A stretch of DNA of 7,352 bases from an uncultured Desulfovibrio sp. (GTDB taxonomy: Bacteria > Desulfobacterota > Desulfovibrionia > Desulfovibrionales > Desulfovibrionaceae). Below are positions 1-6,125 of the stretch, in pieces. Numbering within the stretch: position 1 is the first letter of the stretch; each line of letters begins with the position of its first letter. Below the pieces are notes generated by a model. It did not search any database. It saw nothing but the letters and a program-made list of their open reading frames with translations, and was not told the DNA's origin. The stretch is from assembly GCA_946490455.1 (NCBI GenBank), contig CAMLXE010000088.1, positions 1 to 7,352 on the forward strand, read 5' to 3'. Position numbers and translations under genes: made by a program.

Positions 1-1
1 G

Positions 2-1297
2 GCCTTCAAGCTCAGTGCCAAAGGCACAACGGTCAAAACCGAAATTATCGCTGGATTGACCACCTTTGTGGCCATGGCCTACATCATTTTCGTCAACCCA
101 AGTATCCTGTCAGATGCGGGAGTTCCCAAGGAAGCTGCCATTGCCGCCACGATATGGTCTGCCGTTATTGGCAGTACGCTTATGGGACTCTGGGCCAATT
201 TCCCTGTAGCCCTTGCACCGGGCATGGGGCTGAATGCCTTTTTTGCCTATTACGTCTGTGGTGTCGTCGGGCTGCACTGGACTGTAGCACTGGGTGCCGT
301 TTTCTTCTCCGGTATCATTTTCCTTATTCTTACGGTAACCCATATTCGTCAGCTTATCATTGATGCCGTTCCCATGAACCTCAAATCCGCGATTGTCGTG
401 GGTATCGGCATGTTCATCGCCTTCATCGGACTCCAGAATGCCCAGATCGTGGTCAAGAATGACGCCACGCTCATTACCCTCGGGCATCTCGGCTCGCCCT
501 CTGCCCTGCTTGCCTGTGTGGGACTTATCATCACCGCCGGCCTCATGGCCCGCCGTGTACAGGGAAGCCTGCTTATTGGCGTTCTTGTCACCACCATTCT
601 TGGTATGATCTGTGGTGCCGCCCCTCTGCCTTCCGGTGTTGACAGCATCATAAGCTTCAACCTTCCGAGCCTCGCGCCCACCTTCATGCAGCTTGATATC
701 ATGGGAGCGCTGGAATACGGCATCATTTCCATTGTCTTTACCTTCACCATTGTCGAACTGTTCGATAACATGGGTACCCTCATTGGTCTCTCCCGCAAGG
801 CCGGTCTCATGGACGACAACGGGCATATCGAAAATCTTGATCGCGCTCTGACTACCGACTCTGTGGGAACCATCATCAGCAGTGCCCTCGGAACCTCCAC
901 TGTCACCAGCTTTGTAGAAAGCGCCGCTGGTGTTTCCCAGGGTGGCCGTACAGGGCTGACCGCGATCACGGTTGCCGTTCTCTTTGCCGTATCTCTGATC
1001 TTTGCCCCCCTGATTGGTCTGGTGCCAGCCTTTGCTACGGCTCCGGCGCTGCTTATTGTTGGTGCGCTCATGATGATGGAAGTCACCCATATTGATTTTC
1101 AGGACTTCACCGAAGCCTTTCCTGCCTTTATGACCATTATCATGATGCCTCTGACCTACAGCATCGCAAGCGGCTTTGGCTTCGGCTTTGTGAGCTACGC
1201 TGCCGTCAAGCTGCTCTCCGGCAGAGTCCGTGAAGTCAGTCTGTTCATGTGGATCATCACGGCCATGTTCCTCATCAACTTCTTCATGCGGGGCTAG
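2..1297 (+). CDS. NCS2/AzgA-type purine (hypoxanthine/guanine/adenine) permease, 5'-truncated
   Basis: Inner-membrane purine-base:proton symporter of the NCS2 superfamily, AzgA/PbuG/GhxP branch (family knowledge). The frame is open from base 2, so the gene begins upstream of the window. The 431 visible residues match the usual length of about 430, so only a few N-terminal residues are missing. Visible hallmarks are the N-terminal GTTVKTEIIAGLTTFVAMAY and IIFVNPSIL, then LAPGMGLNAFFAYYV. Later come VELFDNMGTLIGLSRKAGL and the substrate-site stretch GTSTVTSFVESAAGVSQGGR, both typical of this branch. Many hydrophobic segments cover the whole length, as expected for 12-14 membrane helices. A TTG at 56 falls inside the conserved N-terminal motif and is not a credible start. 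The gene stands alone on this side and is followed by an intrinsic terminator 28 bases after the stop. Exact substrate (guanine/hypoxanthine versus adenine) cannot be decided here. Confidence 0.95.
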   Translation, partial: AFKLSAKGTTVKTEIIAGLTTFVAMAYIIFVNPSILSDAGVPKEAAIAATIWSAVIGSTLMGLWANFPVALAPGMGLNAFFAYYVCGVVGLHWTVALGAVFFSGIIFLILTVTHIRQLIIDAVPMNLKSAIVVGIGMFIAFIGLQNAQIVVKNDATLITLGHLGSPSALLACVGLIITAGLMARRVQGSLLIGVLVTTILGMICGAAPLPSGVDSIISFNLPSLAPTFMQLDIMGALEYGIISIVFTFTIVELFDNMGTLIGLSRKAGLMDDNGHIENLDRALTTDSVGTIISSALGTSTVTSFVESAAGVSQGGRTGLTAITVAVLFAVSLIFAPLIGLVPAFATAPALLIVGALMMMEVTHIDFQDFTEAFPAFMTIIMMPLTYSIASGFGFGFVSYAAVKLLSGRVREVSLFMWIITAMFLINFFMRG

Positions 1298-1321
1298 ACA
1301 GGCCTGAACCTGCTTCCGAGG

Positions 1322-1507
1322 TTACGGCCGCCCATAAGCTGGGCGGCCTTTTTTGTCTTCCGGCACGAAACAGGACAGGCAATCATTTGATGGATTACTC
1401 CATGCAACACATTCCAGCGGAAATATCTCTTCCACACCTTCAGGCAGCAGCCCAAACGCTTCTTCCCAGATCAGACACACTTCATACGGCATGACCTGAC
1501 AGACCAT
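1322..1507 (-). CDS. Doubtful small Cys-rich ORF (61 aa)
   Basis: A minus-strand reading frame from ATG at 1507 to TAA at 1322-1324. It can be extended to a TTG at 1537, giving 71 aa. The product is not recognised. It is acidic with aromatic residues and five Cys in the short form, including a DCLSC pair near the C-terminus. All five Leu codons are CTG and Glu is almost always GAA, which resembles real coding. Against it, neither start has a Shine-Dalgarno. The last residues (GRPAYGRP) are simply the permease terminator hairpin read backwards. It lies on the same strand as, and downstream of, the CoA-transferase and its likely terminator, with no clear promoter. It may be a real small gene, a decayed gene end or chance. 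Confidence 0.25.
   Translation of the reverse strand: MVCQVMPYEVCLIWEEAFGLLPEGVEEIFPLECVAWSNPSNDCLSCFVPEDKKGRPAYGRP
1326..1354 (+). terminator. Rho-independent terminator of the purine permease gene
   Basis: Perfect 8-bp stem GGCCGCCC/GGGCGGCC (1326-1333 with 1341-1348), 7-nt loop ATAAGCT, followed directly by six T (1349-1354). It sits 28 bases after the permease stop. There is no matching A-run on its left side, so it should act only on plus-strand transcription. Confidence 0.95.
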
Positions 1508-1574
1508 ATAGGGGCTCTGTGCAGTTGCTTCAGTCAATCTGGACAGAGGTACCAGGCTGTTTCAGACCATACGA

Positions 1575-1603
1575 AAGGCCCCTGCCGGAGGGACAGGGGC
1601 CTT
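1575..1603 (-). terminator. Hairpin terminator downstream of the CoA-transferase
   Basis: Perfect 10-bp inverted repeat AAGGCCCCTG/CAGGGGCCTT (1575-1584 with 1594-1603) with a 9-nt loop. It begins 30 bases past the CoA-transferase stop. On the minus strand the stem runs into TTTCG, so the U-tract is short. A further outer pair GACCAT (1565-1570)/ATGGTC (1613-1618) could lengthen the structure. The position supports termination of the minus-strand gene; the weak T-run makes efficiency uncertain. Confidence 0.7.
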
Positions 1604-1632
1604 GTCTGTCAGATGGTCAGAGACTTTTTTGC

Positions 1633-2973
1633 TCAGGCAATCCGGTTGCTACGACGCCAGACACCACGCTTTTCCGCTGCGGCGATCAGTTCGTCACGGA
1701 AATCAGGATGAGCCACACCGATAATCCGTTCGGCGCGTTCCCAAAGTGAACGTCCTGCCAAATCCGCAATGCCCCATTCCGTTACCAGATAATGAGCCTG
1801 AGAACGTGGCGCCGTTACGATGGTCCCAGGACCAAAGAAAGGCAGGATACGTGATTGCAGTTTACCTGTTTTCTTATCCATGAATGTGGAATTACAGCAA
1901 ATAAAGGCCTGTCCTCCCTGCGACAGATAGGCCCCGGTCAGGAAATCCACCTGACCGCCTGTTCCACTGATCTGACGCATGCCTGAACTTTCGGAGTTGA
2001 ACTGCCCGGTCAGATCCACCTCTATGCAACTGTTGATGGACATGAAGTTATCATTCTGCGCCATGACATCAGGTGAATTCACATAGTCCACGGGACCGGA
2101 AACGACATTGCCGTTTCCCCGTACCCAGTCATAGAGTTCGGCGCTGCCTGCACAGAAGGTGAACAGCCCCTTGCCGGTATCTGTTCTCTTCTTCATATTG
2201 GTGATCTTTCCGGCTTCGGCCATGATCATATAGGCATCCACCAGCATTTCGGTATGGATTCCGAGATCCTTCAGATCAGAGGCGGCAATCATCTCACCAA
2301 TGGTATTGGGAAGTCCTCCGATACCGAGCTGGATTGTGGCACCATCACACAGCTTGGGCATGATCAGCTCGGCAATTTTTCTGTCCGTATCGGTTGAGGT
2401 TGCACGTCCAAGCGTAGGCAGAGGAGGATTCTCACCCTCAACAATGAAATCCACCTCACTGATGTGTACGGAAGATTCCAGTCCACCCACAACGGGCAGA
2501 TTTTCATTGACCTCCAGGATAACCGTCCCTGCACGTTCCACTATGGCCCGTGATGCCGAGTTGTTGAGTGAAAAATGGAAAAAACCGTCCCGATCCATGG
2601 GAGTCACACAGATCATGGCCACATCGACTTCAAGACTTCTGCGATAAAAGCGCGGCATGGAGCGATAGAGCATCGGGATATAGTGACAAAGGCCTCTGTC
2701 GCTCAACTTGCGTTCATAGCCACCAAGATGCCAGCTCATGAAGGTGAAATGTTCCTGAGTTTCATCACACTCCACCACTGCAAGAGGAGAGAGACACAGG
2801 CCGCCACGAATCTTGACATCAGTCAGTTCATCACGCCGGGCAGCAAGAGCCTTGTCAAGAGCAATCGGCTGTCCAAGACAAAAACTGTAATCAACCCAGT
2901 CCCCGGACTTGACGACCTTCACTGCTTCTGAAGCGGATACGAGCTTCGACTGATATTCCTGAGTGCAGCTCAT
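1633..2973 (-). CDS. Butyryl-CoA:acetate CoA-transferase family protein (acetyl-CoA hydrolase/transferase superfamily)
   Basis: Cytoplasmic CoA-transferase (446 aa) expected to move CoA between acyl-CoA and a carboxylate such as acetate. It resembles the butyryl-CoA:acetate and 4-hydroxybutyrate CoA-transferases. Family landmarks in order are GDWVDYSFCLGQPIALDKAL near residue 24, VILEVNENLPVVGG (about 151-164) and VHISEVDFIVEG (about 169-180). Then come IQLGIGGLPNTIGEM (about 214-228), HTEML with the presumed catalytic Glu242, SSGMRQISGTGGQVDF (about 329-344) and the C-terminal IGVAHPDFRDELI...WRRSNR. Length and ends match the family, so it looks intact. ATG at 2973 is chosen because AGGAAGG lies 6 nt upstream; a TTG at 2979 touches that site and is rejected. 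It is divergent from rpsF and transcribed alone. The true acyl substrate (acetate, propionate, butyrate, 4-hydroxybutyrate) cannot be read from sequence. Confidence 0.93.
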   Translation of the reverse strand: MSCTQEYQSKLVSASEAVKVVKSGDWVDYSFCLGQPIALDKALAARRDELTDVKIRGGLCLSPLAVVECDETQEHFTFMSWHLGGYERKLSDRGLCHYIPMLYRSMPRFYRRSLEVDVAMICVTPMDRDGFFHFSLNNSASRAIVERAGTVILEVNENLPVVGGLESSVHISEVDFIVEGENPPLPTLGRATSTDTDRKIAELIMPKLCDGATIQLGIGGLPNTIGEMIAASDLKDLGIHTEMLVDAYMIMAEAGKITNMKKRTDTGKGLFTFCAGSAELYDWVRGNGNVVSGPVDYVNSPDVMAQNDNFMSINSCIEVDLTGQFNSESSGMRQISGTGGQVDFLTGAYLSQGGQAFICCNSTFMDKKTGKLQSRILPFFGPGTIVTAPRSQAHYLVTEWGIADLAGRSLWERAERIIGVAHPDFRDELIAAAEKRGVWRRSNRIA

Positions 2974-2979
2974 TGGCAA

Positions 2980-2986
2980 CCTTCCT
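2980..2986 (-). promoter_or_regulatory. Shine-Dalgarno fixing the CoA-transferase start
   Basis: AGGAAGG on the minus strand, 6 nt before ATG at 2973. The alternative TTG at 2979 directly abuts the site with no spacer, so the ATG is the start. Confidence 0.85.
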
Positions 2987-3012
2987 GAAAAGTTAAAATG
3001 GTTATGCTATAT

Positions 3013-3028
3013 TGCAGAGCGTACCCCA
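3013..3028 (-). promoter_or_regulatory. Possible sigma-54 type (-24/-12) promoter for the CoA-transferase
   Basis: Minus strand reads TGGGGTACGCTCTGCA. Against the sigma-54 consensus TGGCACG-N4-TTGCA it keeps TGG, the exact GG-N10-GC spacing and TGCA, but lacks CACG and the first T of TTGCA. A start about 12 nt further on would give a leader of roughly 30 nt before the Shine-Dalgarno and ATG. No convincing sigma-70 pair is seen (TTGGTT-N19-TATAGC overlaps it and is poor). No regulator gene is in the window. This is a tentative call. Confidence 0.3.
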
Positions 3029-3110
3029 AAAACCAACTTATGACCATACCTACTGTTTTCTCGCCCAATCAATGGAACCTTTCCAATGTCGCTTCTTTTT
3101 TCTCAAGTCC

Positions 3111-3260
3111 ACCCGATTTTGACAGGCATTCCTGGCGTCAGCCAGCCTTCCTTCCTGATTTTTTCTCTTTGGACAGAGGGCAAAGGAAGCGCCAGAGCGG
3201 CTGAGTTCCTTTCGGTCCAATAGCAATCGGCCAGGGAAAAGCCTGTCTCAAAACCCGATT
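3111..3260. repeat. 8-bp direct repeat ACCCGATT bracketing the foldback
   Basis: ACCCGATT occurs at 3111-3118 and again at 3253-3260, right at the two ends of the 137-nt foldback. This is the arrangement expected of a target-site duplication around a mobile element. The outermost bases of the arms do not line up exactly (TTGACAGGC versus TTTGAGACAGGC). A 7-bp inverted copy, ATCGGGT, also lies at 3421-3427 outside the structure, so a recurring protein-binding motif is a second reading. Confidence 0.5.
3117..3253. repeat. Nested imperfect inverted repeats forming a ~137-nt foldback in the intergenic region
   Basis: The outer arms are 3117-3136 (TTTTGACAGGCATTCCTGGC) and 3230-3253. They pair over 19 bp: TTTTG with CAAAA, ACAGGC with GCCTGT, TT with AA, and CCTGGC with GCCAGG. 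They are broken only by a CT bulge, an A versus AA mismatch and a single G bulge. Inside lies a second foldback: TTGGAC (3169-3174) with GTCCAA (3215-3220), AAAGGAA (3182-3188) with TTCCTTT (3206-3212), and GCC (3191-3193) with GGC (3199-3201) around an AGAGC loop. Unpaired stretches of 32 and 9 nt separate the two. No credible protein is encoded here. It may be a miniature inverted-repeat element, a structured RNA gene of either strand, or a large regulatory structure. A local hairpin CTGGC-GTCA-GCCAG (3132-3145) competes with the left arm. Confidence 0.7.
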
Positions 3261-3426
3261 AGCCGGATATGGCCTCCAACTACCGGACACATGCGCCGAT
3301 GTTCCCCTTTCATGATTTCTGCATGGACAAGACCAAGGTTACCCTATGTACATATCTTCACAAGTTGGATCAAAAACACATCGGAATGATTCAGGCTTGA
3401 CAGAAAAAGATTCTGCGCGTATCGGG

Positions 3427-3456
3427 TTGAGTTCTGCCTTGCCTGTTCTCTAGAAT
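3427..3456 (+). promoter_or_regulatory. rpsF: Candidate sigma-70 promoter for the rpsF operon
   Basis: TTGAGT (3427-3432), 18-bp spacer, TAGAAT (3451-3456; five of six consensus bases). Transcription would start near 3463 and give a leader of about 47 nt. A second -35, the perfect TTGACA at 3397-3402, lies upstream, but its best -10 at 17 bp is only TATCGG (3420-3425). The two may overlap as alternative promoters. Confidence 0.55.
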
Positions 3457-3482
3457 CCGTAAAAGGGAAAAATCCGGAACAG

Positions 3483-3509
3483 GCCATAGACCATAAGGAG
3501 GATTATGGC
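3483..3509 (+). promoter_or_regulatory. rpsF: Hairpin presenting the rpsF Shine-Dalgarno, with a competing upstream strand
   Basis: CCATAA (3491-3496) pairs perfectly with TTATGG (3503-3508), leaving the Shine-Dalgarno core GGAGGA (3497-3502) as the entire 6-nt loop directly before the rpsF ATG at 3510. A second copy, GCCATA (3483-3488), can pair instead with TATGGC (3504-3509), giving a larger loop. Two mutually exclusive folds at the initiation site suit translational control. Autoregulation of rpsF by the S6:S18 complex binding its own leader is known in other bacteria; that it happens here is inference. Confidence 0.5.
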
Positions 3510-3812
3510 ATGAGAAAGTTTGAAACCCTGCTGCTCCTTTCTCCGGAGCTGGCCGGTGACGCCCGCGAAGCGCTGCTTGACACCTTTACCGGTGTCATCG
3601 AACGCGCTGGTGGACAGGTAACCGCTGATCATTGGGGCATGCGCGACCTCGCCTACCCTGTGCGCAAGCAGATGCGCGGTTACTATGTACGTCTTGAATA
3701 TGTCGCCCCCGGCGATACCGTGGCCGAACTTGAACGCATCATCCGCATCAGCGATGGTGTTTTCAAATTCCTCACCGTCAAGCTGGCCGATACCGTTGAG
3801 GAGGTTGCATAA
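3510..3812 (+). CDS. rpsF: 30S ribosomal protein S6
   Basis: 100-residue S6, a platform protein of the 30S subunit that binds 16S rRNA as a heterodimer with S18. The sequence opens MRKFETLLLLSPEL and contains the family core WGMRDLAYPVRKQMRGYYV (about residues 48-66) and IIRISDGVFKFLTVKL (about 77-92). The length is normal, with only a short tail (ADTVEEVA) in place of the long acidic tail seen in some species. AAGGAGG (3495-3501) lies 8 nt before the ATG. An out-of-frame ATG at 3505 is only 3 nt from it and stops after two codons. First gene of the operon; its stop is one base before rpsR, and its last codons carry the rpsR ribosome binding site. Confidence 0.98.
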   Translation: MRKFETLLLLSPELAGDAREALLDTFTGVIERAGGQVTADHWGMRDLAYPVRKQMRGYYVRLEYVAPGDTVAELERIIRISDGVFKFLTVKLADTVEEVA

Positions 3813-3813
3813 G

Positions 3814-4077
3814 ATGGCTTTCAAGAAAAAGTTTGCTCCCCGCCGCAAGTTCTGCCGCTTCTGCGCGGACAAGGATCTTCCGCTTGATTACAAGCGTCCC
3901 GATATCCTGCGTGACTACATCACCGAACGTGGCAAGATCATCGCTCGCCGCATCACCGGGACCTGTGCAAAGCATCAGCGTCTGCTTTCCACCGAAATCA
4001 AGCGTGCCCGTCAGATGGCCCTGCTGTTCTACACCGCCGGTCATTCTTCTGACGTCAAGAAAAAGAGCAACATCTAA
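3814..4077 (+). CDS. rpsR: 30S ribosomal protein S18 (zinc-ligand-containing form)
   Basis: 87-residue S18, partner of S6 on the 30S platform. It opens MAFKKKFAPRRKFCRFC, with the family body YKRPDILRDYITERGKII (about 26-43) and RRITGTCAKHQRLL (about 45-58). Cys14, Cys17, Cys51 and His54 form a CxxC...CxxH set, so this is the potentially zinc-binding (C+) version rather than the Cys-less paralogue. The C-terminus is basic and extended a little (SSDVKKKSNI). GAGGAGG (3798-3804) inside the end of rpsF lies 9 nt before the ATG, and only one base separates the two genes. This implies tight co-translation of the S6:S18 pair. Confidence 0.98.
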   Translation: MAFKKKFAPRRKFCRFCADKDLPLDYKRPDILRDYITERGKIIARRITGTCAKHQRLLSTEIKRARQMALLFYTAGHSSDVKKKSNI

Positions 4078-4089
4078 GGGAGGCCCGGT

Positions 4090-4614
4090 ATGAAAATCAT
4101 TCTTCGTGCCGATGTGGAAAACCTGGGTCGCCTTGGCGATGTAGTGAGCGTAAAGGCCGGTTACGGTCGTAACTACCTGTTGCCGCAGGGCCTCGCCATG
4201 CTGGTTACCCCCGGCAACCTCAAGGCCTTTGAACTGGAACGCAAAAAGTTGCAGGCCCGTATGGATGCCCTCCGCGCTGCTGCCGACGAACTGGCCGGCA
4301 AGCTGGAAGGTCTCGAACTGGTTATCGCCATGCGCGTGGGTGACAACGACAAGCTTTACGGCTCCGTTACCACGTCCATCATCGGCGATGCGCTGTCCGC
4401 CCAGGGTATCGAAGTGGATCGCCGCCGCATTCTGATTGACCAGCCTATCCGTACGCTTGGCGATCATCCTGTCCGCGTGCGTCTGCATGCTGACGTGATT
4501 GCTTCCCTCAATGTCAAGGTCATCTCCGAAGACAAGATGCACCTCATGGAAGCAGAAAAGGCTGAAGCTGCTGCCGAAGCAACGGCTGAAGCTGCTGAAG
4601 AACCTGCCGAATAG
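4090..4614 (+). CDS. rplI: 50S ribosomal protein L9
   Basis: 174-residue L9, a two-domain 50S protein at the base of the L1 stalk that helps maintain reading-frame fidelity. The N-terminal domain is textbook: MKIILRADVENLGRLGDVV then VKAGYGRNYLLPQGLA (about 21-36). It is followed by the charged connecting helix (FELERKKLQARMDALRAAAD, about 47-66). The C-terminal domain includes GDNDKLYGSVTTSIIGDAL and VRVRLHADVIASLNVKVI. Typical L9 is near 150 residues. The extra 20-odd residues are an Ala/Glu-rich tail (AEKAEAAAEATAEAAEEPAE), probably disordered or helical. GGGAGG (4078-4083) is 6 nt before the ATG, and the gene follows rpsR by 12 nt. Confidence 0.98.
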   Translation: MKIILRADVENLGRLGDVVSVKAGYGRNYLLPQGLAMLVTPGNLKAFELERKKLQARMDALRAAADELAGKLEGLELVIAMRVGDNDKLYGSVTTSIIGDALSAQGIEVDRRRILIDQPIRTLGDHPVRVRLHADVIASLNVKVISEDKMHLMEAEKAEAAAEATAEAAEEPAE

Positions 4615-4624
4615 TTTCGCTTCC

Positions 4625-4656
4625 TGCGCTGCCGTTCCCAAGAGAGCGGCAGCGCA
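4625..4656 (+). promoter_or_regulatory. Strong intercistronic hairpin between rplI and dnaB
   Basis: Perfect 10-bp inverted repeat TGCGCTGCCG/CGGCAGCGCA (4625-4634 with 4647-4656), extendable by a T-G and a T-A pair to 12 bp around an 8-nt loop. No T-run follows, so it is not a standard terminator. It ends just before the dnaB Shine-Dalgarno AAGGAGAGG (4659-4667). Likely roles are RNA processing, protection of the ribosomal-protein mRNA 3' end, or partial attenuation lowering dnaB relative to rplI (inference). Confidence 0.75.
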
Positions 4657-4671
4657 TCAAGGAGAGGCCGA

Positions 4672-6090
<1,419 letters not shown>

Positions 6091-6125
6091 TCTTTCGTGA
6101 AACTCTCAGCCGTCAGAGGACATTC

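Noticed and set aside
110..1090. Long open frame (326 codons) on the minus strand across the permease gene
   Set aside because: It is antisense to a clearly conserved membrane transporter. Its product is His/Gly/Asn-rich with no fold-like pattern, as expected of a codon-bias shadow.
1390..1494. Plus-strand 34-codon frame from ATG at 1390
   Set aside because: No ribosome binding site and no coding character; it is opposite the equally doubtful minus-strand frame.
2974..2979. TTG start for the CoA-transferase two codons upstream
   Set aside because: It abuts the AGGAAGG site with zero spacing, whereas ATG at 2973 has 6 nt.
3119..3147. Consensus TTGACA at 3119 as a promoter -35
   Set aside because: There is no -10 at 16-18 bp (CCAGCC at 17). 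The hexamer is better explained as part of the foldback arm.
2998..3204. 68-aa plus-strand frame in the intergenic region
   Set aside because: No ribosome binding site, unnatural composition, and most of its 3' half is the foldback structure.
3117..3253. Calling the foldback 6S RNA or SRP RNA
   Set aside because: The topology is only loosely 6S-like and the central-bubble and 3'-strand features are missing. AAAGGAAGC recalls the SRP loop, but the surrounding helix does not fit.
3505..3513. Two-codon ORF ATG-GCA-TGA overlapping the rpsF start
   Set aside because: Only 3 nt from the Shine-Dalgarno, so poorly placed; it is most likely a by-product of the TTATGG stem strand.
3778..4641. Minus-strand open frame of 287 codons opposite rpsR and rplI
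   Set aside because: It is fully antisense to two unmistakable ribosomal proteins, with a low-complexity product and no family resemblance.
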